From contig NZ_CP070356.1 of the NCBI RefSeq assembly GCF_016919445.1, positions 3,971,502 through 4,035,501 of the forward strand: DNA of 64,000 bases, in the 5' to 3' direction. Positions 26,218 through 35,062 of this stretch are shown here, piece after piece. The stretch is from Pseudomonas sp. PDNC002 (GTDB taxonomy: Bacteria; Pseudomonadota; Gammaproteobacteria; Pseudomonadales; Pseudomonadaceae). Positions within the stretch are counted from its first letter, which is position 1; the number at the start of each line of letters is the position of its first letter. The notes below the pieces were generated by a model that saw only the letters and a program-made list of their open reading frames with translations, did no database searches and was not told the origin of the DNA. The position numbers and the translations under genes were made by a program.

Positions 26218-26532
26218 TCAGGCGGTGCTGAGCGCCCGGGACTCTTCGACATACTCCTTCAACCAGCGCAGTACCTCGACCGCGTCCCAGCGGCTGGGGT
26301 CGAACATCGCATAGGCTTGACCCTGGTAGCCGACCACGTCCAGGGGGCGGTGATAGCCGGCCCGCTGAAGGAGGGCTTCGATTTCCGCGAAGCACACGTT
26401 GAAGTGGGTACGGCTGAACGGCGTCTTGCCTTCGGTAACCAGGCCCTCCAGGGTCAATTCCTCCACGGCTTCGCGCACTTCCTCGATGGCCATGTGGTTC
26501 ACGGTGTACTTCAGCTGATGGATGCTGACCAT
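26218..26532 (-). CDS. Conserved hypothetical protein, possibly SOS-controlled
   Basis: The 104-residue soluble protein starts MVSIHQLKYTVNHMAIEEVR at ATG 26532 behind GAGGAG. It is acidic and helical in its first half (EEVREAVEELTLEGLV), with the C-terminal part YAMFDPSRWDAVEVLRWLKEYVEE. No family is recognised. A LexA-type palindrome (26633-26660) lies about 100 bases upstream in the shared promoter region with the divergent lipoprotein gene. Confidence 0.65.
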   Translation of the reverse strand: MVSIHQLKYTVNHMAIEEVREAVEELTLEGLVTEGKTPFSRTHFNVCFAEIEALLQRAGYHRPLDVVGYQGQAYAMFDPSRWDAVEVLRWLKEYVEESRALSTA

Positions 26533-26632
26533 CGCTTGCTCCTCAATGGGCGGCGGGCCCATGCCCTTGTTGCGAGGTGATCGACTAAGCCAATGGACTG
26601 CGGCCATTCGTCGAGGTTTAGAAAATTTTCGC

Positions 26633-26660
26633 AAAATACTGTATGCATGAACAGTATTTT
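26633..26660. promoter_or_regulatory. LexA-type box with perfect 10-bp arms
   Basis: AAAATACTGT and ACAGTATTTT form perfect arms around eight bases (ATGCATGA), containing CTGT-N8-ACAG at 26639-26654. The extended TACTG...CAGTA matches the classical SOS box. It lies between divergent genes, about 100 bases from each start, so either or both may be regulated. Confidence 0.82.
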
Positions 26661-26755
26661 GTCGCTAGTATCTTTCTCGCTGGCTGACAGAAACCCGGAA
26701 GTGCCCGAAACACTAGCGGTGGCGGGCATCCTTCGAAGAAGAGGAGCGATTGGCG

Positions 26756-27136
26756 ATGCTGCAGAAACTGATGCTGTGCGCAGGTCTGGCGATGCTGGTG
26801 GGGTGCGCCGAGCCGCCGACGGATGTACCGCGTGCCAATGGCGCCTACCTCATCATCGAGGGCAAGGAGGCCTGGGCGGTGCTGGTGGCCGACGGCAAGC
26901 GCACCGAAGAGCGCGGCACCGTGCGCGACGCCATCCGCCTGCCGAAGGATCGCTCGGCAATCGCTGCCAGCTATGTCATCGACACGCCGAACTGCGGCCG
27001 CCTGCAATGGCTGACAGAAAGCGAGGGCGACGCCACTGTGCGCCTGACTTCCCAGGGCGAAGCGCCGGATCTGTCGGCGTGCCGCATCAGCGGCGGCTTG
27101 AGCCGCGCCTGGACGACGCTGGATTACTCCAGCTGA
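26756..27136 (+). CDS. Putative lipoprotein
   Basis: The 126-residue protein starts MLQKLMLCAGLAMLVGC at ATG 26756 behind GAGGAG. The lipobox LVGC places the lipidated Cys at residue 17, followed by AEPPTD, compatible with outer-membrane sorting. The mature domain is small and beta-rich with two further cysteines (TPNCGRL, DLSACRI) that may form a disulfide. Function unknown. A LexA-type box lies about 95 bases upstream. Confidence 0.75.
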   Translation: MLQKLMLCAGLAMLVGCAEPPTDVPRANGAYLIIEGKEAWAVLVADGKRTEERGTVRDAIRLPKDRSAIAASYVIDTPNCGRLQWLTESEGDATVRLTSQGEAPDLSACRISGGLSRAWTTLDYSS

Positions 27137-27236
27137 GGCAAACTCGAACAAATTGTGTCCATCGGCCCAGCTTTCACGTTTTTTTCACGTCCCGGGGCGG
27201 AGGATCAAAACCAGCTAAGGGATTAGCTCCCCATCG

Positions 27237-27263
27237 AAAGCCCGCTTGATCGCGGGCTTTTTA
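27237..27263 (+). terminator. Rho-independent terminator after the lipoprotein gene
   Basis: AAAGCCCGC/GCGGGCTTT with loop TTGATC runs into TTA, about 100 bases after the lipoprotein stop. Confidence 0.82.
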
Positions 27264-27342
27264 TTGCCTGTCGACAAAGGTCGGCTCGCCTGCGTGGCGC
27301 TTGCCGGCTAAGGTCAGTGCCTTGGAGATGGCGGAGATAGAC

Positions 27343-28728
27343 ATGCAGCGTGTTCTTGCGGAACAACTATGGACGGCATTGGCGGGCCACGCCGATCGTC
27401 TGAGCTATCTTGCCTTCCGGGGTGAAGGCGCCTTGCCTTCGGCGTTTTGCGTCACCGATCTCGCCGCAGCCAGTATCGCGTGTGCGGGACTGGCGCTGAG
27501 CGAATGGTTGGAGCCCGAGGTCGGCGTCGCCTCCTCGATGGTGATAGATCGCCGCCTGGCTTCGTTCTGGTTCTCTTCCTCTCTGCGTGCCCAGGGCTGG
27601 ACTCCTCCGGACCTGTGGGACGCCATCGCCGGCAACTACCGCACGCGCGACGGTTGGATTCGCCTGCACACCAATGCGCCTCACCATCGTGCCGCCGCGC
27701 TCAGGGTCCTGGGTGTGGGCAATGATCGTGGCCAGGTCACCGATGCCGTCTCCGGCTGGTCGGCTGGAGACCTGGAGCTGGCGGTGGTGCAGGAGGGCGG
27801 CTGCGCGGCTCAGATGCGTTCGTGGGACGCATGGAAGCAACATCCGCAAGGCATTGCCGTGGCCCGTGAGTCACTCGTGTTGCGCGATCTGCAACTCACC
27901 TCGGCGCCCTCGCTGGATCTGCGCGTCGATCGTGAGCGTCCTTTGGCGGGTCTGCGGGTGCTGGATTTGACCCGTGTGCTCGCCGGTCCTATCGCCACAC
28001 GCTTTCTTGCCGGCTTCGGCGCGGAAGTGCTGCGCATCGATCCGCCGGACTGGGATGAGCCCGGCGTGATTCCGGAAGTCTCGCTGGGTAAACGCTGCGC
28101 GCGGCTCGACTTGCATCTACCTGACGACCGGGAACGCTTCCGGTCGCTATTGGCCGGCGCCGACGTCCTCGTCCATGGCTACCGGGCCGATGCGCTGGAG
28201 CGCCTGGGCTTCGGTGCGGACGTGCGCCGAGCCATCGCGCCGGGGCTGGTGGATGTCAGCCTGAATGCATACGGGTGGTCCGGCCCCTGGAGCGAGCGGC
28301 GTGGTTTCGACAGCCTGGTGCAGATGAGTGGCGGAATCGCCGCTGCGGGTAGCGTCTGGGCGGGGGACGAGAAGCCCGTGCCGCTGCCCGTGCAGGCGCT
28401 GGATCATGCCACTGGCTATCTGATTGCCGCCGCTGCGCTGCGCGGGTTGGCTGAACGGCGCCGCAGCGGGCGCGGCAGTCGCTGGCGCCTGTCGTTGGCA
28501 AGGACTGCGCAGTGCTTGTTGGAGGCTGGTCCGCAACCATTGGGCGCGGCGGAGTTGGCGGCGGAAACCATTGCTGACCTGGCCGCCGGTATCGAGTCGA
28601 CCCCGTGGGGCCTTGCGCGACGCCTGCGCCCACCGCTGCAGGTGGCTGGCTCGCCGCTTTACTGGGAGCTGCCGGCAGCCGAGCTGGGCTCGGCGCCGGC
28701 GCAGTGGCAGCCGATCAGCCGCGATTGA
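27343..28728 (+). CDS. CaiB/BaiF-family (type III) CoA transferase
   Basis: The 461-residue protein starts MQRVLAEQLWTAL at ATG 27343, six bases after GGAG. The family core appears at about 205-355: LRVLDLTRVLAGPIATRFLA, FGAEVLRIDPPD, a catalytic-type Asp region and SLNAYGWSGPWSERRGFDSL. The N-terminal 200 residues look like a second, degenerate CoA-transferase half, consistent with a large family member acting on an unusual acyl-CoA. The substrate is unknown. Its 3' end overlaps the convergent flavin-reductase gene by 14 bases. Confidence 0.82.
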   Translation: MQRVLAEQLWTALAGHADRLSYLAFRGEGALPSAFCVTDLAAASIACAGLALSEWLEPEVGVASSMVIDRRLASFWFSSSLRAQGWTPPDLWDAIAGNYRTRDGWIRLHTNAPHHRAAALRVLGVGNDRGQVTDAVSGWSAGDLELAVVQEGGCAAQMRSWDAWKQHPQGIAVARESLVLRDLQLTSAPSLDLRVDRERPLAGLRVLDLTRVLAGPIATRFLAGFGAEVLRIDPPDWDEPGVIPEVSLGKRCARLDLHLPDDRERFRSLLAGADVLVHGYRADALERLGFGADVRRAIAPGLVDVSLNAYGWSGPWSERRGFDSLVQMSGGIAAAGSVWAGDEKPVPLPVQALDHATGYLIAAAALRGLAERRRSGRGSRWRLSLARTAQCLLEAGPQPLGAAELAAETIADLAAGIESTPWGLARRLRPPLQVAGSPLYWELPAAELGSAPAQWQPISRD

Positions 28729-29281
28729 CCTGGAACGCTTCGCCGGTGGCGAAGAAAGCGCCGCCGGCCTGGTAGTGGATAGTGCGCAGGTCGTCGCTGG
28801 GGAAGTGCCAGCGGCCATTGGAGAACGCGCGCTCGTCGGCGTAGGCCGCGACGACCTCGGCGATGAACAGGTCGTACTTCTGCTGGTTGTGCGGTTCGCT
28901 GATCACCTTGCATTCCAGGTAGGCCACGCAGCCTTCGACGACCGGCGCGTCGATCTGCCGTGCCCGCGCGGTGCGGATATCCAGGCTTTCGAACTTGTTG
29001 CCCTCGCCGCCATTGCTCGAACCTACCGCCAGGGTCAGCTCGGCCTGCTGGCGCGTCGGCAATTGAATGACGAAGGCGCCGGAGCCCTCCACCAGATGGC
29101 GCGACCAGGTATTGCGGTCAAGCACCAGCATCAGCTTGGGGGGATCGAAGTCCAGCGGCATGACCCAGGCGGCAGCCATCACGTTGGCGACGCCGTCGTG
29201 CTCGCTGGTGACGATGGTGCTCGGGCCGTGGTTGAGCAGCAGGTAGGCCTTGTTCAGCGGCACGTCTTTCAGGTGGTTCAT
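28715..29281 (-). CDS. Flavin reductase-like FMN-binding protein
   Basis: The 188-residue protein fits the flavin reductase-like split-barrel fold: LLLNHGPSTIVTSEHDG, NVMAAAWVMPLDFDPPKLML and SGAFVIQLPTRQQ, with DRNTWSRHLVEG between. Such proteins bind FMN and pass electrons to a partner oxygenase or to oxygen. No oxygenase is adjacent, so the partner is unknown. Confidence 0.87.
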   Translation of the reverse strand: MNHLKDVPLNKAYLLLNHGPSTIVTSEHDGVANVMAAAWVMPLDFDPPKLMLVLDRNTWSRHLVEGSGAFVIQLPTRQQAELTLAVGSSNGGEGNKFESLDIRTARARQIDAPVVEGCVAYLECKVISEPHNQQKYDLFIAEVVAAYADERAFSNGRWHFPSDDLRTIHYQAGGAFFATGEAFQVNRG

Positions 29282-29302
29282 CGAAGATTCCTCAGGGCCG
29301 GA

Positions 29303-30220
29303 TCAGAGCAGCAGGCCATCCACCGGTTTGAGCGGCTCGGGCAGCTCAGTCTCGCCAAGGATTTCCAGCACGGCGATTTCCAGGTTGCGGCTCATGGCGT
29401 CCAGCGGCAGGTCGTTGGGTTGGGTGTCGAACGGGTCGGCGATCTGGTCGCCCAGGGCGTCCAGGCCGAAGAAGGTGTAGGCCAGCACGCACACCGCCAG
29501 CGGGGTGAACCAGCCGATGCTGTCCACCAGGCAGAAGGGCAGCAGGAAGCAGTAGACGTGCACGATGCGGTGCAGCATCAGGATGTAGGGGTAGGGAATC
29601 GGCGTGTTGCTGATCCGTTCGCAGCCGCCCAGCACGTAGGACAGGCGAGTCATCTGCTGGTCGATGGCGGTCAGGTTGACGTCGCTGGCGCCGGCGGCAC
29701 GGCCGCGGTCGGCAAATGCTTGTCCAAGGTGCGCGAGCAGGACGTTGCTCGGGTTGCGGCTGGCAACCAGTGCGGCAGCTTCGTTGCCCAGCAGGCGTTT
29801 CACGTCGTCGCTTTGCGGGTCGCCGCGCAGTTGGTCACGCAGGGTATAGCCGAAGGCGATCAGCGGATTGCACAGCTGGCGGCGGCCGTCTGCGTTGAGG
29901 TTCGGCAGGAGCGAGCGTGTCTGCCGCGCCAGGTTGCGTGTCACGATCAGCAGCTCGCCCCAGAGTGTGCGCGCCTCCCAGAAGCGCTGGTAGGCGACGT
30001 TGTTGCGAAAGCCCAGGAAGATCGCCAGCGTCAGGCCCCAGAGGGTGAAGGGCGTAGAGGTGATGATCACTTTGTAGTGGTAGAGCGTGCCGTGGGTCGC
30101 TACTACCAGGGAGCTGAGCAACACCGTGTAGAGCACCTTGCGCCAGATCGCCGGGATGATCGATCCCTTGAGGGAGAACAGCAGGACCCAGAGTGTCGGG
30201 GTTTGCGGGCGAAGGATCAT
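29303..30220 (-). CDS. Bestrophin-family membrane channel protein
   Basis: The 305-residue protein has the bestrophin/UPF0187 layout: an N-terminal cytoplasmic stretch, hydrophobic segments (VLYTVLLSSLVVATHG, TLWGLTLAIFLGFRNNVAYQRF with the conserved RNN..YQRFWE), and a late helix pair (CFLLPFCLVDSIGWFTPLAV). Bacterial bestrophins form pentameric ion channels. It is 21 bases downstream of the flavin-reductase start, transcribed in the same direction. Confidence 0.9.
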   Translation of the reverse strand: MILRPQTPTLWVLLFSLKGSIIPAIWRKVLYTVLLSSLVVATHGTLYHYKVIITSTPFTLWGLTLAIFLGFRNNVAYQRFWEARTLWGELLIVTRNLARQTRSLLPNLNADGRRQLCNPLIAFGYTLRDQLRGDPQSDDVKRLLGNEAAALVASRNPSNVLLAHLGQAFADRGRAAGASDVNLTAIDQQMTRLSYVLGGCERISNTPIPYPYILMLHRIVHVYCFLLPFCLVDSIGWFTPLAVCVLAYTFFGLDALGDQIADPFDTQPNDLPLDAMSRNLEIAVLEILGETELPEPLKPVDGLLL

Positions 30221-30306
30221 GCGGCGGCATCCGGTGGGGCGGAGCGCGCATGATAGCCGAGATAGGCGGTTTGCAACGACGCGATGGCTGTTTGGATAAG
30301 CGCTGT

Positions 30307-30415
30307 CGTAGGAGCTGATCTTATCCGCGATCCGTGGTTACCCTTGGCTACGTGCGTCAAGGATAACAACAGGAACCGCTGCGCGGTTCATCGCGGACAA
30401 GGTCCGCTCCTACGA
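30307..30415. repeat. Pair of inverted REP elements
   Basis: A REP copy at 30307-30332 (CGTAGGAGCTGATCTTATCC...) faces an inverted copy at about 30391-30414 (TCGCGGACAAGGTCCGCTCC...). This is the BIME-like arrangement of the dispersed Pseudomonas REP family. It separates the bestrophin and mmsB genes. Confidence 0.85.
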
Positions 30416-30423
30416 AAGTCGGA

Positions 30424-31299
30424 TCAGCCTTGTTGGTACAGCTTGACGATGGCCGAGAAGTCCAGCTGGCCGTTGCCCTGGTTGCTGAAGGTCTGGAACA
30501 GCTGCTGGGCCAACGCACCGAGCAGCACCGGTTGGCGGATCTGCCGCGCGGCCTCGCTGGCCAGGCCCAGGTCCTTGAGCATCAGGTCGGTGCCGAAGCC
30601 GCCGCTGTAGCCGCGCGCCGCCGGCGCGCCGGTAAGCGGGTTGTTGATCTCCGACGCCCAGCAGCGGCCGCTGGAGGTGTTGATGATGCCGGCCAGCACT
30701 TCGGCGTCCATGCCCAGCTTCACGCCCAGGGACATGGCTTCCGCCACGCCGATCATGGAGATACCCAGCAGCAGGTTGTTCGCCACCTTGGCCACCTGGC
30801 CGTTGCCGGCGCCACCGCAGTGCACGATGTTCTTGCCCATGGCGGCCAGCACCGGGCGCGCGCGTTCGAAATCGGCCTGCTCGCCGCCCACCATGAAGGT
30901 CAGGGTACCGGCCGCAGCGCCAGCGGTACCACCGGAGACTGGCGCATCCAGCATGGGGTTGCCGTGGGTGAGGGCGGCAGCGGAGACCTCGCGGGCGTTC
31001 AGTGGGTCGATGGTGGAGGAGTCGATCAGCAGCACGCCGGGCTGCACGTTGGCCAGCAGGCCATCGTCGCCGAGGAATACCTGTTTCACGTGGGCCGCGG
31101 CGGGCAGCATGGTGATGATCACTTCGACATCGTCGCGCGCCACTTCAGCGGGCGAGGCCAGCGCGCGGGCGCCCAGCGCGACGGCCGCTTCTACGGCCTT
31201 GGCGGAAAGATCGAAGACGCTCAGGTCGAAGCCAGCCTTGAGCAGGTTGGCGGCCATGGGGCCGCCCATGTTGCCGAGTCCGATGAAACCGATGCGCAT
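30424..31299 (-). CDS. mmsB: MmsB, 3-hydroxyisobutyrate dehydrogenase
   Basis: The 291-residue NAD-dependent enzyme of valine degradation has the Rossmann start IGFIGLGNMGGPMAANLLKAG, the substrate loop DAPVSGGTAGAAAGTLTFMVGG and the catalytic Lys region GNGQVAKVANNLLLG. It oxidises 3-hydroxyisobutyrate to methylmalonate semialdehyde, the substrate of the adjacent upstream mmsA. Confidence 0.94.
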   Translation of the reverse strand: MRIGFIGLGNMGGPMAANLLKAGFDLSVFDLSAKAVEAAVALGARALASPAEVARDDVEVIITMLPAAAHVKQVFLGDDGLLANVQPGVLLIDSSTIDPLNAREVSAAALTHGNPMLDAPVSGGTAGAAAGTLTFMVGGEQADFERARPVLAAMGKNIVHCGGAGNGQVAKVANNLLLGISMIGVAEAMSLGVKLGMDAEVLAGIINTSSGRCWASEINNPLTGAPAARGYSGGFGTDLMLKDLGLASEAARQIRQPVLLGALAQQLFQTFSNQGNGQLDFSAIVKLYQQG

Positions 31300-31448
31300 G
31301 GGGATTTCCTCTTCTTCTTGTACGGGAGCGCCCTGGCGAGCGAGGCGCGGAAAGGGTGCCCGCCCGCGTGGTGCCTGGTCCGGACCAGCATCCTTGCTGA
31401 AGTCCGGGGCGGCTCGGGGCAGGCGGGCGGGCAGGGCTGCTTACATGA

Positions 31449-32957
31449 CTAACGGAGATTGATGGTGGTGTTCACCGCACCGCCGACTTCGTTCTCGTCG
31501 AACCAGCGTTCGGTGACGGTCTTGGTCTGGGTGTAGAACTGCACCACCTGCTTGCCGTACGGGCCGAGGTCGCCCAGCTTGGAGCCGCGCGAACCAGTGA
31601 AGGAGAACAGCGGCACCGGTACCGGGATCGGCACGTTGATGCCCACCTGGCCGACGTCGATCTCTTCCTTGAAATGCCGCGCAGCGGCGCCCGAACGGGT
31701 GAACAGCGCGGTGCCGTTACCGTTGGGGTTGGCGTTGATCAGTTCGATGGCCTCGTCGAAGGTCTTCACCGACACCACGCAGAGCACCGGGCCGAAGATT
31801 TCCTCGCGGTAGATGGTCATCTGCGGGGTGACGCCGGAGAACACGGTCGGGCCGACGAAGTTGCCCTTGGCGTAGCCGCTCACCTGCGGATTGCGGCCGT
31901 CCAGTTCCAGCTTGGCGCCTTCCTGGGTGCCGCGCTCGATCAGGCCGCTGACGCGATCCAGCGCCGCGCAGGAAACCAGCGGACCGACGTCGGTGTTGGC
32001 CTCGGTGCCACCGCTCACTTTCAGGGTCTTGGCCTTGGCCACCAGGTCGGGAATCCACTCATTGGCCTCGCCCACCAGGATCGCCACCGACACCGCCATG
32101 CAGCGCTGCCCGGCGGCACCGAAGGACGCGCCGGCGATGGCGTTGAGGGTCTGCTCCTTGTTCGCGTCGGGCAGGACCACGGCGTGGTTCTTCGCGCCCA
32201 TCATGCACTGCACGCGCTTGCCGGCCAGCGAGGCTCGGTTGTAGACGTGGGTGCCGACACGGGTCGAACCGACGAAGGAAACGGCCTTGATGTCCGGGTG
32301 ATCGCAGATGGCGTTGACCACGTCCGGGCCGCCATGGATGACGTTGAGCACGCCCGGCGGCACGCCGGCTTCATGGGCCAGTTCGACCAGGTGCATGGTC
32401 ACCATCGGGTCCTGTTCGGAGGGCTTGAGGACGAAGGTGTTGCCGGTGGCGATGGCCATCGGGAACATCCACAGCGGGATCATCGCCGGGAAGTTGAAGG
32501 GGGTGATGCCGGCGCACACGCCGATGGGCTGCAGGATCGTGAAGGTATCCACGCCGCCAGCCACGTTGTTGGCCAGTTCGCCCAGTTGCAGGTTGCCGAT
32601 GGCGGAGGCGTGCTCGACCACTTCCAGGCCGCGGAACACGTCGCCTTCGGCGTCGGGCAGGGTCTTGCCCTGTTCGGCGGTGAGGATGGCCGCCAGCTCC
32701 TTCATGTTTTCGCGAATCAGTTGCTGGTACTTGAGGAAGATCCGTGCGCGGGCGCCGATGGGCGTCTTCTTCCAGGTCTTGAATGCGGCCTTGGCGCTGG
32801 CCACCGCGCGATCGACTTCCTCGGGCGTGGCGAAGGGCACGCGGGCGAGGACTTCCTGGGTGGCGGGGTTGATCACGTCGCGCCATTCGGAGGTGGTGGA
32901 CTCGACGGGCTTGCCGTCGAGGAAGAGTTTGACGGTCGGGACGGCAGGTGCGGTCAT
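31449..32957 (-). CDS. mmsA: MmsA, CoA-acylating methylmalonate-semialdehyde dehydrogenase
   Basis: The 502-residue aldehyde dehydrogenase has the NAD-binding region and catalytic Cys in [14 protein letters not shown]. Its [15 protein letters not shown] and [15 protein letters not shown] stretches typify methylmalonate-semialdehyde dehydrogenases. It converts methylmalonate semialdehyde, CoA and NAD to propionyl-CoA, the last dedicated step of valine breakdown. The first gene of an mmsA-mmsB pair, it is transcribed away from a LysR gene. Confidence 0.95.
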   Translation of the reverse strand: MTAPAVPTVKLFLDGKPVESTTSEWRDVINPATQEVLARVPFATPEEVDRAVASAKAAFKTWKKTPIGARARIFLKYQQLIRENMKELAAILTAEQGKTLPDAEGDVFRGLEVVEHASAIGNLQLGELANNVAGGVDTFTILQPIGVCAGITPFNFPAMIPLWMFPMAIATGNTFVLKPSEQDPMVTMHLVELAHEAGVPPGVLNVIHGGPDVVNAICDHPDIKAVSFVGSTRVGTHVYNRASLAGKRVQCMMGAKNHAVVLPDANKEQTLNAIAGASFGAAGQRCMAVSVAILVGEANEWIPDLVAKAKTLKVSGGTEANTDVGPLVSCAALDRVSGLIERGTQEGAKLELDGRNPQVSGYAKGNFVGPTVFSGVTPQMTIYREEIFGPVLCVVSVKTFDEAIELINANPNGNGTALFTRSGAAARHFKEEIDVGQVGINVPIPVPVPLFSFTGSRGSKLGDLGPYGKQVVQFYTQTKTVTERWFDENEVGGAVNTTINLR

Positions 32958-33008
32958 CGGGGTTCTCCCAGCCTGTAGGCTTTGTTCTTGTGTGGTCCGA
33001 TCCTAACA

Positions 33009-33066
33009 GTGCATTTTTGATGTGCTCAATGCGGTGATGTGCAAGTATGGTCTGCATTTTTGCAGA
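33009..33066. promoter_or_regulatory. Candidate LysR operator between mmsA and its divergent regulator
   Basis: The palindrome TCTGCA-TTTT-TGCAGA (33051-33066) contains the T-N11-A shape favoured by LysR proteins. TGCATTTTTG occurs twice (about 33010 and 33053). The region lies between the divergent mmsA and LysR starts. Confidence 0.6.
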
Positions 33067-33090
33067 TAGAGAGCGCACATTGAGGCGCGT

Positions 33091-33987
33091 ATGGACTGGG
33101 ACAACCTGCGTTTCTTCCTCGAGCTTTCCCGCGCTGGCAAGCTCACCGTCGCCGCGCGGCGTCTGGGTGTGGACCACACCACGGTGGCCCGCCGCCTGCA
33201 GGCGCTGGAGAAGAGCATCGGCGCACAGCTGCTGGTACGCGAACCCGCCGGCTATCGGCTGACCGAAGCCGGCCACGGCCTGTTGCCCCAGGCGGAGGCG
33301 ATGGAAAGTGCCTGCAAGGTGATCGAGAAACGCCTGGCCGGCGCCGAGGACAATCTCTCCGGCAAGGTGCGCATCGGCGCCACCGAGGGCTACGGCTCGA
33401 CGCTGCTGACGTCACAGCTGGTGGAGCTGAACCAGCGCCACCCGCACCTGGGCGTCGACCTGCTGGCGGTGCCGCGTGCGCTGCAGCTGTCGCGCCATGA
33501 GGCGGACATCGTTATCACCCTGGAGCGCCCCGGCCGCGGGCCCTACATCATTACCCGGCTGACCGATTACGTACTGCGTCTTTACGCCTCGAAGGACTAC
33601 CTGGCCGAACGCGGGCCGATCCGCACGCGCGACGACCTGCGCGAGCACGCGCTGGTGGGCTACGTCGACGACCTGCTGTACAGCAAGGAGCTGCAATACC
33701 TCGACGAGATCGGCCGGCCGCTGCACATGGCATTGCGCTGCACCAGCATCCTGGCCCAGCAGCGGGCGGTATCGGAGGGCGCCGGGCTGGCGATCCTCCC
33801 GGCGTTCGCGGCGAGCGAGGACCCGTCGCTGCAGCCGGTGCTGGCGGACGAGATCGAGTTCGTGCGGACGTTCTGGATGCTGATGCCCACGGAGCTCAAG
33901 GACATCGCGCGGATGCGCACCACCTGGGATTTCCTGCGGGAGAAGGCGGAGGGGAGTCAGGAAGTATTGATGGGGCGGGCAGGGTAG
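33091..33987 (+). CDS. LysR-family regulator next to mmsAB
   Basis: The 298-residue protein has an N-terminal winged helix (DWDNLRFFLELSRAGKLTVA, VDHTTVARRLQALE) and a periplasmic-binding-type effector domain (VRIGATEGYGSTLL, ASKDYLAERGPI). Its position and the operator-like palindrome suggest that it controls mmsA-mmsB. In P. aeruginosa the mmsAB regulator is the AraC-type MmsR, so the control here would differ. Confidence 0.88.
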   Translation: MDWDNLRFFLELSRAGKLTVAARRLGVDHTTVARRLQALEKSIGAQLLVREPAGYRLTEAGHGLLPQAEAMESACKVIEKRLAGAEDNLSGKVRIGATEGYGSTLLTSQLVELNQRHPHLGVDLLAVPRALQLSRHEADIVITLERPGRGPYIITRLTDYVLRLYASKDYLAERGPIRTRDDLREHALVGYVDDLLYSKELQYLDEIGRPLHMALRCTSILAQQRAVSEGAGLAILPAFAASEDPSLQPVLADEIEFVRTFWMLMPTELKDIARMRTTWDFLREKAEGSQEVLMGRAG

Positions 33988-34019
33988 CGTGGGGGCATCA
34001 GGCGTGCGTTGCACGCCAT

Positions 34020-34080
34020 TCGCGGAGAAGCTCCGCTCCTACGGGCCTTTCCCTGTAGGAGCGGATCTTATCCGCGAAAT
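34020..34080. repeat. REP pair in inverted orientation
   Basis: A copy at 34020-34044 (TCGCGGAGAAGCTCCGCTCC...) and an inverted copy at 34054-34080 (TGTAGGAGCGGATCTTATCC...) lie 10 bases apart, forming a large cruciform-capable unit after the LysR gene. Confidence 0.85.
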
Positions 34081-34195
34081 CCCCCACGCCTTCCAGAACC
34101 GCGCGTTCTACCGAACCCGCCGTGATGATTTGGTCATGAGCCTACGCCGGAACGCTTTGGCTCCTGCACCCAGCAGAATGTCTGACCTACAAGGA

Positions 34196-34223
34196 AAACG
34201 GGCGGCCCATGGGCCGCCCGTTT
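34196..34223 (-). terminator. Terminator of the YebC-like gene
   Basis: AAAACGGGCGGCCC/GGGCCGCCCGTTT forms a strong GC hairpin with A's on the left, so it reads as a terminator for minus-strand transcription from the YebC-like gene. Confidence 0.85.
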
Positions 34224-34232
34224 CGTCTTGCC

Positions 34233-34260
34233 TGTAGGAGCGAGCTTGCTCGCTACTACA
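34233..34260. repeat. REP element (AGCGAGCTTGCTCGCT variant)
   Basis: TGTAGGAGCGAGCTTGCTCG followed by CTACTACA is a palindromic REP variant, placed between the terminator and the YebC-like stop. Confidence 0.8.
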
Positions 34261-34273
34261 GGGCGATATTGCG

Positions 34274-34975
34274 TCAGGCCAGACCGACGTAAAGGTTCTG
34301 CACGTCGTCGTTGCCGTCCAGGGCATCGAGGAAGGCTTCGACTTCCTCCAGCTCCGCGCCGGACAGGCTTACCGGGTTCTTCGCCTTGTAGCCGAGCTTG
34401 GCCGAGGCAACGGTGAAACCGTGCTCGGGCAGGGCGCGGCAGACGGTGTCCAGGTCGGTGGAGTCGGTGAGGAACAGGGTGTCGCCGTCTTCCTCGCCCG
34501 GCTCGAAGTCCTGGGCGCCGGCTTCAATGGCGGCCAGTTCCGGGTCGGCGTCAGCGCTGGCCGGGGTGGCCTCGACCAGGCCCAGGTAATCGAAGTCCCA
34601 GGCTACCGAGCCGGAAGCGCCGAGCTGGCCCTTGCGGAACAGCACGCGGATTTCCGCGACGGTGCGGTTCACGTTGTCAGTCAGGCACTCGACGATCACC
34701 GGCACGCGGTGCGGGGCGAAGCCTTCGTAGACCACGCGCTCGAAGGTGGCGCCGCCATCCAGCAGGCCGGCGCCTTTCTTGATCGCGCGCTCCAGGGTGT
34801 CGCGGGGCATGGAGGCCTTCTTCGCCTGCTCGACGACCAGGCGCAGCTTCGGGTTCATGTCCGGGTCGGCGCCGTTGCGCGCGGCGATCATGATTTCCTT
34901 CGACAGTTTGCCGAACACGCGGCCCTTGGCGTTGGCTGCGGCTTCTTTATGTTTGGCTTTCCACTGGGCGCCCAT
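34274..34975 (-). CDS. YebC/PmpR-family protein (YeeN-like paralog)
   Basis: The 233-residue protein starts [20 protein letters not shown] at ATG 34975 and continues with family motifs [34 protein letters not shown]-like [12 protein letters not shown] and [15 protein letters not shown]. It lacks the GHSKW start of classic YebC and resembles the YeeN branch. YebC proteins are described as transcriptional regulators and as factors that relieve ribosome stalling at proline-rich sequences. A separate upstream start at 35011 is less likely. Confidence 0.9.
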   Translation of the reverse strand: MGAQWKAKHKEAAANAKGRVFGKLSKEIMIAARNGADPDMNPKLRLVVEQAKKASMPRDTLERAIKKGAGLLDGGATFERVVYEGFAPHRVPVIVECLTDNVNRTVAEIRVLFRKGQLGASGSVAWDFDYLGLVEATPASADADPELAAIEAGAQDFEPGEEDGDTLFLTDSTDLDTVCRALPEHGFTVASAKLGYKAKNPVSLSGAELEEVEAFLDALDGNDDVQNLYVGLA

Positions 34976-35062
34976 AGTGATCTCTTGCTGGCGGTTGCTG
35001 ATGGGCGGCAAGTCTAAGGCCTCGCGCGGGCTCTGGCGATATTTGCGGCGATATCCGGCGGA

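Noticed and set aside
31674-32978. Plus-strand open frame opposite mmsA
   Set aside because: It is antisense to a complete, well-recognised aldehyde dehydrogenase and is His/Gly-rich in the way GC-rich shadows are.
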